Shown in pieces: positions 24,314-32,766 of a stretch of DNA of 64,000 nt. Positions within the stretch are counted from its first letter, which is position 1; the number at the start of each line of letters is the position of its first letter. The notes below the pieces were generated by a model. The model was not told the origin of the DNA. It was given only the letters and a program-made list of their open reading frames with translations, and ran no database searches. Source of the DNA: BOKV01 sp041739465 (GTDB lineage: Bacteria; Pseudomonadota; Alphaproteobacteria; Rhizobiales; Rhizobiaceae); assembly GCA_041739465.1 (NCBI GenBank), contig JBGSNX010000069.1:1-64000 (forward strand), written 5' to 3'. The translations under genes and the position numbers were made by a program.

Positions 24314-25627
24314 CTACTCCGCCGCGACCTTTCGCGAGGGGTTGTTGGGATGTTCGGTCCAGTTTGAGTATTTCTTCTCAACCTTGCGGCCAGTGCGTGC
24401 ATCCACCGTGCCTGCGGCAAGCTGCACCATGTCGATGCAGCCTTCGACGGGGCAAACGTTGACGCACAGATTGCAACCAACGCATTCGGCCTCGATCACT
24501 TCGAACATCCGCTTGCCATTCACGGTCTGGGTGATTGCCTGATGGGAGGTATCCTCGCAGGCGATGTGGCATCGGCCGCAGGAAATGCACATGTCCTGAT
24601 TGATGTGCGCCTTGGTGACGTAATTGAGGTTCAAGTACTGCCAATCCGTGACATTGCCGACAGCGCGCCCCGTGATGGCCTCAAGGTTGCGGTGGCCTTT
24701 TGCATCCATCCAGTTGGAAAGGCCCGAGATCATTTCCTGCACGATCTTGAAGCCGTAGGTCATGGCCGCGGTGCAGACCTGAACATTGCCAGCGCCCAGG
24801 GCCATGAATTCGGCAGCATCGCGCCAGGTGGTGACGCCGCCAATGCCGGATATCGGCATGCCGCGCGTTTCGACATCGCGGGCGATTTCCGCGACCATGT
24901 TGAGCGCGATCGGCTTGACCGCCGGGCCGCAATACCCGCCATGGCTGCCTTTGCCGTCAATGGAAGGTTCTGGCGAGAAATTGTCGAGGTTGACCGAAGT
25001 GATGGAAGATATCGTGTTGATCAGTGAAACGGCGTCGGCGCCACCCTTCTTTGCGGCTCTGGCCGGGTAGCGGATGTCGGTGATGTTCGGCGTCAGCTTG
25101 ACGATCACCGGCATGTTGGTGTTGGCCTTGCACCAGCGGGCTACCATTTCGATGTATTCGGGAACCTGCCCGACTGCCGACCCCATGCCGCGCTCGCTCA
25201 TGCCATGCGGGCAACCGAAGTTGAGTTCGATCCCGTCGGCGCCGGTTTCCTCGACCACCGGCAGGATCGCCTTCCAGGCGTGTTCCTCGCACGGCACCAT
25301 CAGCGAAACCACGACAGCGCGGTCCGGCCAGTTCTTCTTTACCTGTTTGATCTCGCGCAGATTGGTCTGAAGGTCGCGATCGGTGATCAGCTCGATGTTG
25401 TTGAGGCCAAGCAACCGGCGATCCGCGCCCCAGATTGCGCCATAGCGCGGGCCGTTGACATTGACGACCGGTGGCCCTTCTTCGCCCAGTGTCTTCCAGA
25501 CCACGCCGCCCCAGCCCGCCTTGAAGGCGCGCTCGACATTGTAGGCTTTGTCGGTCGGCGGCGCAGAAGCGAGCCAGAACGGATTGGGCGATTTGATACC
25601 CACGAAATTGTTGCGAAGATCAGCCAT
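24314..25627 (-). CDS. preA: NAD-dependent dihydropyrimidine dehydrogenase subunit PreA
   Basis: Reduces uracil and thymine to the dihydro forms together with PreT. The first about 300 residues are a dihydroorotate dehydrogenase-like FMN barrel (NPFWLASAPPTDKAYNVERA, GIELNFGCPHGM, KLTPNITDI). The C-terminal ferredoxin domain has two 4Fe-4S motifs, CISCGRCHIAC and CVGCNLCVNVCPVEGC. Length 437 residues. ATG at 25627 follows AAGGA and is 24 bp past the preT stop. The reaction is the first step of the reductive pathway, completed by genes at 13.9-20.3 kb. Confidence 0.96.
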   Translation of the reverse strand: MADLRNNFVGIKSPNPFWLASAPPTDKAYNVERAFKAGWGGVVWKTLGEEGPPVVNVNGPRYGAIWGADRRLLGLNNIELITDRDLQTNLREIKQVKKNWPDRAVVVSLMVPCEEHAWKAILPVVEETGADGIELNFGCPHGMSERGMGSAVGQVPEYIEMVARWCKANTNMPVIVKLTPNITDIRYPARAAKKGGADAVSLINTISSITSVNLDNFSPEPSIDGKGSHGGYCGPAVKPIALNMVAEIARDVETRGMPISGIGGVTTWRDAAEFMALGAGNVQVCTAAMTYGFKIVQEMISGLSNWMDAKGHRNLEAITGRAVGNVTDWQYLNLNYVTKAHINQDMCISCGRCHIACEDTSHQAITQTVNGKRMFEVIEAECVGCNLCVNVCPVEGCIDMVQLAAGTVDARTGRKVEKKYSNWTEHPNNPSRKVAAE

Positions 25628-25651
25628 TTTCCCGGTCCTTTCGCGTCGGGC

Positions 25652-26974
25652 TCAGCCCGCGAGCGACTTGTGAATGCTCATTGCGGCATCGCGCCCCTGC
25701 GCTACCGCGGTTACGGTGAGATCGTCGCCAGCAGCAACACAGTCCCCGCCAGCCCATACTTTGGGGTTTGAGGTTCGGCCTTCGGCATCAATCTTGATGC
25801 GCCCGCCTTCAAGTGCAATTGCCGGGCTGGAAGCCTTGATGTCGGAAGCTACAAATGTCTGGCCGATTGCCTTCATCACCTGATCGCATTCGAGAACGAC
25901 CTTCTCGCCGTTGCGGATGAACTGGACGGCTGTGACCTTGCCATCTTTGGCGATGATTTTCACCGGCTGCATTTCAAACCGCAATACGACGCCACTGTTG
26001 CGCGCCACTTCCTGTTCGTACTGCGAAGCCTTCATCTTTTCGACGGGGCCACGATAGCAAACGGTGACTTCGTCCGCACCAAGCGATCTTGATTGCACGG
26101 CAGCATCAATGGCTGTCATGCCGCCACCAATGACCACAACACGCCGGCCGACCGGCACCTTGCGCAGGCTCTTAGCCTGGCGGAGCGCCGAAATCCATTC
26201 GACAGCATCCTCGCTGCCTTGCGCGTCGCTGTCGCCCTTTGCCAGCGCGTTGACACCACCAAGTCCCATGCCAAGGAAGACCGCGTCGTAGCTTTCGACC
26301 AGTTTTTCAAGGCCCAACTTGCTGCCAAGCCGCTTGCCGTACTTGATCGAAATGCCGCCAATGGCGGTGACATAGTCAACTTCGGCCTGTGCAAAATTGT
26401 CTGTCGTCTTGTAGGCGGCAATGCCGAATTCATTGAGACCGCCGGGTTTCTTGCGGGCTTCGAGGACTTCAACCTCGTGGCCGTGCATGGCCAAGCGATG
26501 GGCACAGGCAAGACCGGCGGGACCTGCACCAACGACAGCAATCCGTTTCCCGGTCGGCTTTGCGCGCTTGTAGAATTGGGCACCCTTTTCCATTGCCAGA
26601 TCGGTTGCGTGACGCTGGAGAAGGCCGATCTTGACCGGCTTTCCTTCCGCAACCTGCCGCACGCAAACCTCTTCGCAGAGGGTTTCGGTGGGGCAGACAC
26701 GCGCGCACATGCCGCCAAAGATGTTCTGGTCAAAAATGGTTTTTGCTGCACCCAGCGCATTGCCAACGGATATCTCGCGGATGAACAAAGGAATGTCGAT
26801 GGAGGTCGGGCAAGCATTCATGCATGGCGCGTCGTGGCAGAAATAGCAGCGGTCGGATTCAACCAGCGCTTCATGCCCATCCAGCGGTGGATGCAAATCA
26901 AAGAAATTGGCCTCGTACTCGTCCGCTTTCAGCCTGCCGGCGGAAACTCCGCTCTTCAACCGGTCCTGCGACAT
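25652..26974 (-). CDS. preT: NAD-dependent dihydropyrimidine dehydrogenase subunit PreT
   Basis: FAD- and NAD-binding partner of PreA, related to the glutamate synthase small chain. N-terminal Fe-S region has CYFCHDAPCMNACPTSID and CARVCPTETLCEEVC. Two dinucleotide folds follow: VVGAGPAGLACAHRL (FAD) and VVIGGGMTAIDAAVQ (NAD), and the closing GDCVAAGDDLTVTAVAQGRDAA is typical. ATG at 26974 follows AAGGGAGA; 440 residues. A RutR-like box lies 79 bp upstream. Operon preT-preA. Confidence 0.95.
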   Translation of the reverse strand: MSQDRLKSGVSAGRLKADEYEANFFDLHPPLDGHEALVESDRCYFCHDAPCMNACPTSIDIPLFIREISVGNALGAAKTIFDQNIFGGMCARVCPTETLCEEVCVRQVAEGKPVKIGLLQRHATDLAMEKGAQFYKRAKPTGKRIAVVGAGPAGLACAHRLAMHGHEVEVLEARKKPGGLNEFGIAAYKTTDNFAQAEVDYVTAIGGISIKYGKRLGSKLGLEKLVESYDAVFLGMGLGGVNALAKGDSDAQGSEDAVEWISALRQAKSLRKVPVGRRVVVIGGGMTAIDAAVQSRSLGADEVTVCYRGPVEKMKASQYEQEVARNSGVVLRFEMQPVKIIAKDGKVTAVQFIRNGEKVVLECDQVMKAIGQTFVASDIKASSPAIALEGGRIKIDAEGRTSNPKVWAGGDCVAAGDDLTVTAVAQGRDAAMSIHKSLAG

Positions 26975-27052
26975 GCATTCTCCCTTCGATGAACCACCCG
27001 ATGATCCGGCCAAACCGAGCCATTGGTGAAAAAGCTAACCGAAGCTTGAATT

Positions 27053-27068
27053 TTGATCAATTGGTAAA
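27053..27068. promoter_or_regulatory. RutR-type operator between preT and the sulfotransferase-like gene
   Basis: TTGATCAATTGGTAAA matches TTGACCANNTGGTCAA at 12 of 14 defined positions. It lies 79 bp from the preT ATG and about 100 bp from the divergent gene. Confidence 0.72.
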
Positions 27069-27170
27069 TTTTTCCAAAGGTTCTTGCAGCGTCGTGGATG
27101 AACGGACACTCTGCCACTCGCGAATATCTCAATGTCGGGCCTGTGTCGGGCCAATTCCGGGAATGCCAAA

Positions 27171-27893
27171 ATGTTCATCGCCATGTGGTCGGGACCACGA
27201 AATCTTTCCACGGCGCTCATGCGCTCCTTTGCCCAGCGCGCTGACACGCAGGCGTGGGACGAGCCTTTCTATTCTGCGTATCTGAAAGCCACCGGCTTCC
27301 AGCATCCCATGCGCGAGGAGGTCATTGCAGCAGGCATTGCAGACCCCGAACTTGTGGCCAAAGCCTGCATGAGCGAGCCATTGGCACCCAAGACCGTCTT
27401 CTATCAAAAGCACATGACCCATCACATGTTGCCAGGTTTCCCGGTGGATTGGATCGATGGCATCACCAACGCATTTTTGTTGCGCTCGCCTGAGCAGGTC
27501 TTGGCGAGCTATGTGAAAAAACATGAAAGCGTTGGAGCAGGCGACATCGGTTTTGCCATGCAGCGGCGGCTTTTCGAGCGCGCGGCGGACCGCAGTGACA
27601 AGGCACCTGCAGTCATTGACAGCACCGACATTCGCAACAACCCACAAAAGGCACTCACAGCATTGTGTGCATCGCTTGGCATCGCCTTTGACCCGGCAAT
27701 GCTTTCCTGGAAAACAGGCCCCGCCCCGGAAGACGGCGTTTGGGGTTCGCACTGGTATGATGCGATCTGGAAATCCACCGGTTTTGCGCCGCCGGAGGGC
27801 GAAATCGCCGCCTTGCCGCCACACCTTCAAAAGATCGCCGATGCTGTGCGCGAGGACTATGAAGCGGTCAGAAAACACCGCCTGTCAGTTTGA
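27171..27893 (+). CDS. sulfotransferase-like P-loop protein
   Basis: A 240-residue cytoplasmic protein that opens MFIAMWSGPRNLSTALMRSF, a phosphosulfate/P-loop-like motif of the sulfotransferase family, and continues with WDEPFYSAYL and an FLLRSPEQVLASYVKKHE stretch that resembles the 3'-phosphate-binding region. Proteins of this type are often annotated as sulfotransferase family without a known acceptor. ATG 27171 was chosen from family logic; an earlier in-frame ATG at 27132 is possible. Divergent from preT over a RutR-like box and 164 bp ahead of the dpp operon. Confidence 0.75.
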   Translation: MFIAMWSGPRNLSTALMRSFAQRADTQAWDEPFYSAYLKATGFQHPMREEVIAAGIADPELVAKACMSEPLAPKTVFYQKHMTHHMLPGFPVDWIDGITNAFLLRSPEQVLASYVKKHESVGAGDIGFAMQRRLFERAADRSDKAPAVIDSTDIRNNPQKALTALCASLGIAFDPAMLSWKTGPAPEDGVWGSHWYDAIWKSTGFAPPEGEIAALPPHLQKIADAVREDYEAVRKHRLSV

Positions 27894-27918
27894 GCGGGGA
27901 CGCTTTTCGAACCAAATA

Positions 27919-27934
27919 TTGACCAATTGGAAAA
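27919..27934. promoter_or_regulatory. RutR-type operator upstream of the dpp operon
   Basis: TTGACCAATTGGAAAA has a complete left half TTGACCA and matches the consensus at 12 of 14 defined positions. It is in the 164-bp gap 26 bp after the sulfotransferase-like stop and 123 bp before the ATG of the binding protein. Confidence 0.68.
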
Positions 27935-28057
27935 ATCCGGTTGCCTTTTGTCCTCTTTTGAAATTGACTTTGCGCATGAAGCGCGGGCCAAGGGAACATT
28001 CGTCCGGTTGGACGGGAGAAATACCGGGCTTCAAAAACCATCTCAAGGAGGATACCC

Positions 28058-29653
28058 ATGAAATCCATGGCAAGGCTGCTGGCAGCAACCGCAATCTTCG
28101 CGGCGCTGGCCGGAGGCGCCCACTCAAAGACCCTCGTCTATTGTTCGGAAGGTTCACCGGAAGGATTTGATCCGGCGCTCTATTCCGCAGGTACCACGTT
28201 CAACGCATCTTCGCGCCCGGTCTACAACCGGCTTGCCGAATTCGAACGCGGCACCACGACTGTCATTCCCGGACTTGCAGAAAGCTGGGAAGTCTCGGCT
28301 GACGGCACGGAATACACCTTCAAGCTTCGTGCGGGCGTCAAGTTCCATACCACTGAATTCTTCACGCCAACCCGCGACTTCAATGCCGACGACATCGTCT
28401 TCACCTTCGAGCGCCAGCTGAAGGCAGACCATCCGTTCAACAAGTATGTGGAAGGCACGCAGTGGGATTATTTCAATTCCATGGACATGCCAGCCCTGAT
28501 CAAGGAAATCGTCAAGGTCGACGATCTGACTGTGAAGTTTGTTCTCAACCGTCCGGAAGCACCGTTCGTTGCAAACCTTGCAATGGATTTTGCTTCCATC
28601 GTCTCGAAAGAATATGCCGACAAGCTGATGGCTGAAGGCAAAGCTGCCGAGATGAACAATGCTCCGATTGGAACAGGTCCGTTCCAGTTTGTCGCATACC
28701 AGAAAGACGCCGTTATCCGCTTCAAGGCCAATCCGACGTTCCACGGCGGCAAACAGGCCATTGACGACCTGGTTTTTGCAATCACCACCGACAATTCGGT
28801 GCGCATGCAGAAGCTGAAGGCGGGCGAATGCCATGTCGCACCCTATCCGAACCCGGCTGACCTCGAAGGCCTCAAGGCTGACTCGAACCTGCAGGTATTG
28901 GAACAGGAAGGCCTCAATGTCGGCTACCTTGCCTACAATACCCAGCAGAAGCCTTTCGATGATGTACGTGTTCGCAAGGCACTGAACATGGCCGTCAACA
29001 AGCAGGCCATCATGGATGCGGTATTCCAGGGTGCCGGCAAGCCTGCAAAGACCCCGATCCCGCCGACACTGTGGTCCTACAACGACGCGATTGTTGATGA
29101 CGCATATGATCCGGAAGGCGCCAAGAAGCTTCTGGCGGAAGCCGGGGTTACCGATCTCAAAATGAAGGTATGGGCAATGCCGGTTGCACGCCCATACAAT
29201 CCGAATGCAAAGCGTATGGCTGAACTCATTCAGGCCGACTTTGCAGCGGTTGGCGTTGGCGTGGAAATCTTGTCCTACGAGTGGGGCGAATACCTCAAGA
29301 TCTCGCGCGACGTGAACCGTGATGGTGCAGTCCTTCTTGGCTGGACCGGTGACAATGGCGATCCGGACAACTTCCTTGCAGTTCTTCTGGGCTGCGCCGG
29401 TGTTGGCGGAAACAACCGTGCACAATGGTGCCACAAGCCATTCGACGACCTGTTGAACAAGGCGAAGATCACTGCCGACCAGGCAGAGCGCACCAAGCTT
29501 TATGAAGAAGCGCAGGTGATCTTCAAGCAGGAAGCGCCATGGGCGACGATTGCACACTCGGTAGTCTTCATGCCGATGTCCAAGAAGGTCTCTGGATACA
29601 AGATGGATCCTCTGGGTTCGCACCGTTTCGACGGCGTTGACATCGCAGAGTAA
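28058..29653 (+). CDS. dppA: periplasmic dipeptide/peptide-binding protein of an ABC importer
   Basis: SBP family 5 binding protein, 531 residues, with signal peptide MKSMARLLAATAIFAALAGGAHS followed by KTLVYCSEGSPEGFDPALYS, very close to DppA of E. coli. Other marks are GTGPFQFVAYQKDAVIRFKAN and DDVRVRKALNMAVNKQ. ATG follows AGGAGG. First gene of an operon with an M24 peptidase, two permeases and two ATPases. It probably binds dipeptides, though heme, 5-aminolevulinate or other small ligands are known for this group. A RutR-like site upstream raises the idea of a pyrimidine-linked ligand. Confidence 0.92.
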   Translation: MKSMARLLAATAIFAALAGGAHSKTLVYCSEGSPEGFDPALYSAGTTFNASSRPVYNRLAEFERGTTTVIPGLAESWEVSADGTEYTFKLRAGVKFHTTEFFTPTRDFNADDIVFTFERQLKADHPFNKYVEGTQWDYFNSMDMPALIKEIVKVDDLTVKFVLNRPEAPFVANLAMDFASIVSKEYADKLMAEGKAAEMNNAPIGTGPFQFVAYQKDAVIRFKANPTFHGGKQAIDDLVFAITTDNSVRMQKLKAGECHVAPYPNPADLEGLKADSNLQVLEQEGLNVGYLAYNTQQKPFDDVRVRKALNMAVNKQAIMDAVFQGAGKPAKTPIPPTLWSYNDAIVDDAYDPEGAKKLLAEAGVTDLKMKVWAMPVARPYNPNAKRMAELIQADFAAVGVGVEILSYEWGEYLKISRDVNRDGAVLLGWTGDNGDPDNFLAVLLGCAGVGGNNRAQWCHKPFDDLLNKAKITADQAERTKLYEEAQVIFKQEAPWATIAHSVVFMPMSKKVSGYKMDPLGSHRFDGVDIAE

Positions 29654-29661
29654 TGACAATT

Positions 29662-29688
29662 GTGCGGGCAGCCCAAGGCTGCCCGCAC
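29662..29688 (+). other. perfect 12-bp hairpin after dppA
   Basis: GTGCGGGCAGCC (29662-29673) and GGCTGCCCGCAC (29677-29688) with a three-base loop, eight bases after the dppA stop and 34 before the next gene. No T-run follows, so it probably protects the 3' end of the dppA message and lowers downstream read-through, which would keep the binding protein in excess. Confidence 0.8.
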
Positions 29689-29721
29689 ATCAACATCTTC
29701 CAGCACCGGTCCTTGCGCAAA

Positions 29722-30822
29722 ATGAATGATAGCCGCCTTGATGTGTTGAAGCCGGTGTTTGCGACATCCGGACTGGATTGCATCGCTCTGGTTCCGGGCG
29801 CCAATTTCCGAAAGATATTCGGTACCAGTTTCCACCAGAACGAGCGTCCGCTTGTTATACTGGCGGGCAGCAACGGCACGCAGGCTGCCATCGTTCCCAA
29901 TCTTGAAATGGCATCGTTTGCCGCCATCGGCTTCAAGGGCGAAGTTTACGACTGGCGCGACGAGACGGGTTACCAGGAGGCGTTTGCCGCCGCCGCAAGA
30001 CATTTTTCCGGCATCCGGACCCTTGGCGTTGAAGGCCAGAGCATGCGGTTCTTTGTCTCCAAAGCGCTTGAAGCCAGCCTTCCGGGCGCGACAATCATGG
30101 ACGCGCATGTTGCCATTTCAGCGATACGCATTCTTAAAAGTGCTGCTGAAATAGAGGCGATGCGAAAGGCGATTTCAATTTCGCAAGAGGCACTTGAAGC
30201 AACGCTTGGCGAAGTGCGCGTAGGCATGAGCGAGAAGGCCATCGAGGGCATCTTGCTGCGCCACCTTTTCGGCCTTGGCTCTCATGGCCTTGCTTTCAAT
30301 CCAATTGTTGCTGCGGGTGATAATTCTGCAAAACCGCATGCCAAGGCGCGCAGCAATTATGAAATCAAACGCGGCGACATGCTCCTGATGGATTTCGGCG
30401 GCGCCTATGACGGATATTGCGCTGACATCACCCGAACATTTTTTGTTGGCGAGGCGCGTCAGCCTGACTTGGATTTTTACAATTGCGTACTTTCAGCCAA
30501 TGAAACCGGGCGCGGGCACTGCAAGCCGGGTGCCAGTGCGCACGATGTTGACGATGCTGTTCAAAATTTTCTGGAAGCATCTGCCTACTCGAAGTTTCGC
30601 AGGCACAAGACCGGGCACGGGCTCGGGCTTGAAGTGCACGAAGACCCATACATCATGCGTGGCAACCAGCAATTGCTCGAACCGGGAATGGTCTTTACCG
30701 TGGAACCTGGACTTTACCGGCTTGGTGAGGCTGGCGTGCGGATCGAGGATGACATGCTGATAACACATGCAGGCGCGACGAGCCTGACGACATTCCCGCG
30801 CGAACCACGAATCGTGGGCTGA
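29722..30822 (+). CDS. M24-family metallopeptidase (Xaa-Pro aminopeptidase/prolidase type)
   Basis: A 366-residue cytoplasmic peptidase with a creatinase N-terminal domain and a pita-bread catalytic domain. Metal ligands are seen in LMDFGGAYDGYCADITRTF (two Asp), TGHGLGLEVHEDP (His), FTVEPGLY (Glu) and VRIEDDMLI (Glu). The ATG at 29722 was taken because MNDSRLDVLKPVF begins the domain; no good ribosome site is visible, and a longer frame to 29653 exists. It lies within the dpp operon and would hydrolyse imported Xaa-Pro-type peptides. Confidence 0.88.
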   Translation: MNDSRLDVLKPVFATSGLDCIALVPGANFRKIFGTSFHQNERPLVILAGSNGTQAAIVPNLEMASFAAIGFKGEVYDWRDETGYQEAFAAAARHFSGIRTLGVEGQSMRFFVSKALEASLPGATIMDAHVAISAIRILKSAAEIEAMRKAISISQEALEATLGEVRVGMSEKAIEGILLRHLFGLGSHGLAFNPIVAAGDNSAKPHAKARSNYEIKRGDMLLMDFGGAYDGYCADITRTFFVGEARQPDLDFYNCVLSANETGRGHCKPGASAHDVDDAVQNFLEASAYSKFRRHKTGHGLGLEVHEDPYIMRGNQQLLEPGMVFTVEPGLYRLGEAGVRIEDDMLITHAGATSLTTFPREPRIVG

Positions 30823-30826
30823 AGAG

Positions 30827-31840
30827 ATGCTGGCTTACCTTGCGCGCCGAACTGCACTGCTGATTCCCACCTTCATCGGCATTACCATTGTCGCCTTCGG
30901 TTTCATTCGAGTGTTGCCCGGCGACCCGGTGTTGTTGATGGCAGGCGAGCGCGGCATGTCGAACGAAAGGTATGCTGAACTGCTGACACAGTTTGGCTAT
31001 GACCGGCCGATCTGGGAACAGTATCTCACCTATATGGGCAAGCTGCTTCAGGGGGACTTCGGCAACTCGATCGTCACAAAGCGACCGGTGCTGGACGAAT
31101 TTCTGGTGTTGTTTCCAGCAACCATCGAACTATCCGTTTGCGCGATGCTTTTTGCTGTCATTCTGGGCATTCCCGCAGGTGTGTTGGCGGCAACAAATCG
31201 CGGCAAGTTTTTGGACCAGACAATCATGGGCACCGCACTTGTGGGCTATTCCATGCCAATTTTCTGGTGGGGCCTTCTGCTCATCATGTTCTGCTCCGGC
31301 TATCTGGGAATAACGCCGGTTTCGGGACGCATCTCGCTTCTGTATTTCTTCCCCCCGGTTACCGGCTTCATGCTGGTTGACTCATTGCTGTCCGGACAGA
31401 AAGGGGCTTTTGCATCTTCTCTTAGCCATCTGATCCTGCCGACAGTGGTACTGGGGACAATTCCGCTGGCGGTGATTGCGCGGCAGACCCGCTCGGCAAT
31501 GCTGGAGGTGCTCGGCGAGGACTATGTGCGCACGGCAAGGGCAAAAGGCCTTTCCCCAAGCCGGGTGGTAGGGGTGCACGCGCTGCGCAATGCGCTGATC
31601 CCGGTGATTACGACTATTGGCTTGATGGTTGGCACCCTGCTCGCCGGAGCAATCCTGACCGAAACCATTTTTTCATGGCCGGGCATCGGCAAATGGATGG
31701 TCGATTCCATTTTCAGGCGCGACTATCCGGTTGTGCAGAGCGGCCTGCTTCTGATCGCACTTATCGTAATGATCGTGAACCTCATCGTTGATGCCACTTA
31801 CGGGCTGATCAATCCGCGCATCCGGCACAACGAGGGATGA
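30827..31840 (+). CDS. dppB: dipeptide ABC transporter permease DppB type
   Basis: Inner-membrane permease, 337 residues, about six TM segments. It starts MLAYLARRTALLIPTFIGITIV, the usual DppB/OppB opening, and has the conserved coupling-loop region EDYVRTARAKGLSPSRVVGVHALRNALIPV. It begins 4 bp after the peptidase stop and ends 6 bp before dppC. Forms the channel with DppC. Confidence 0.94.
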   Translation: MLAYLARRTALLIPTFIGITIVAFGFIRVLPGDPVLLMAGERGMSNERYAELLTQFGYDRPIWEQYLTYMGKLLQGDFGNSIVTKRPVLDEFLVLFPATIELSVCAMLFAVILGIPAGVLAATNRGKFLDQTIMGTALVGYSMPIFWWGLLLIMFCSGYLGITPVSGRISLLYFFPPVTGFMLVDSLLSGQKGAFASSLSHLILPTVVLGTIPLAVIARQTRSAMLEVLGEDYVRTARAKGLSPSRVVGVHALRNALIPVITTIGLMVGTLLAGAILTETIFSWPGIGKWMVDSIFRRDYPVVQSGLLLIALIVMIVNLIVDATYGLINPRIRHNEG

Positions 31841-31846
31841 TCCAAG

Positions 31847-32764
31847 ATGAATGAAACATCCGGCAACCCCGCAAGCCCTGCTGAAGTCGTTGCGGTCGTG
31901 CGGCGTAGTACCCTTGCTGAATTCTGGTTCTATTTTTCCGAAAACCGGGGCGCAGTTCTTGGGCTTTGGATCTTCATTGCGCTGGTTCTGACCGCCATAT
32001 TCGCGCCGGTTCTGGCACCTTATCCCCCCAATCAGCAATTTCGTGACGCCTTGCTCGTGCCGCCTGCGTGGCAGGAAGGCGGGCGGATGCAGTACCTGCT
32101 TGGAACCGACGCGGTCGGGCGCGACATGCTCTCCCGGCTAATACACGGCTCGCGGTTTTCGTTGTTCATCGGCTCGGTAGTGGTCTCCATCGCAGTAGTG
32201 GGCGGAGTGTTGATCGGCTTGATTGCGGGTTATTTCCGCGGCTGGGTCGATATCGTGATCATGCGCCTGATGGACATCATCCTTGCGTTCCCATCCCTGC
32301 TGCTGGCGCTTGTGCTGGTGGCGGTTCTGGGGCCTGGCCTTTTCAACGCAATGCTGGCCATTGCCATCGTGTTGCAGCCGCATTTTGTCCGGTTGACCCG
32401 CGCCGCGGTCATGTCTGAATGGAACCGTGACTATGTCATTTCGGCCAAGGTCGCGGGCGCATCACCATTTTACCTGATGACCCGCACGATCCTGCCAAAC
32501 TGCCTGGCCCCAGTGATCGTGCAAGCGACCCTTTCTTTCTCCAATGCCATTCTGGATGCCGCAGCACTGGGGTTCCTGGGCATGGGCGCGCAGCCACCTA
32601 CGCCCGAATGGGGCACGATGCTGGCAGAAGCGCGAGAATTCATCCTTCGGGCGTGGTGGGTGGTAACTTTCCCCGGCATTGCCATCCTGATCACCGTTCT
32701 TGCCATCAATCTGATGGGGGACGGCTTGCGCGATGCACTTGATCCCAAATTGAAGCGGAGTTGA
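31847..32764 (+). CDS. dppC: dipeptide ABC transporter permease DppC type
   Basis: Inner-membrane permease, 305 residues, with the DppC-type cytoplasmic start, then TM1, the LLGTDAVGRDMLSRLIHGSRFSL signature and the coupling region RDYVISAKVAGASPFYLMTRTILPN. ATG at 31847 is 6 bp past dppB. An in-frame TTG of dppD would overlap its stop, but the ATG 2 bp after the stop is better. Confidence 0.94.
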   Translation: MNETSGNPASPAEVVAVVRRSTLAEFWFYFSENRGAVLGLWIFIALVLTAIFAPVLAPYPPNQQFRDALLVPPAWQEGGRMQYLLGTDAVGRDMLSRLIHGSRFSLFIGSVVVSIAVVGGVLIGLIAGYFRGWVDIVIMRLMDIILAFPSLLLALVLVAVLGPGLFNAMLAIAIVLQPHFVRLTRAAVMSEWNRDYVISAKVAGASPFYLMTRTILPNCLAPVIVQATLSFSNAILDAAALGFLGMGAQPPTPEWGTMLAEAREFILRAWWVVTFPGIAILITVLAINLMGDGLRDALDPKLKRS

Positions 32765-32766
32765 GA

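Noticed and set aside
28154..29659. A 501-codon open frame antisense to dppA
   Set aside because: It mirrors the codon structure of dppA in the antisense frame, has no recognisable domain or ribosome site, and lies wholly within a clear gene. Similar long antisense frames at 14149-15405 and 7116-8360 are rejected for the same reason.
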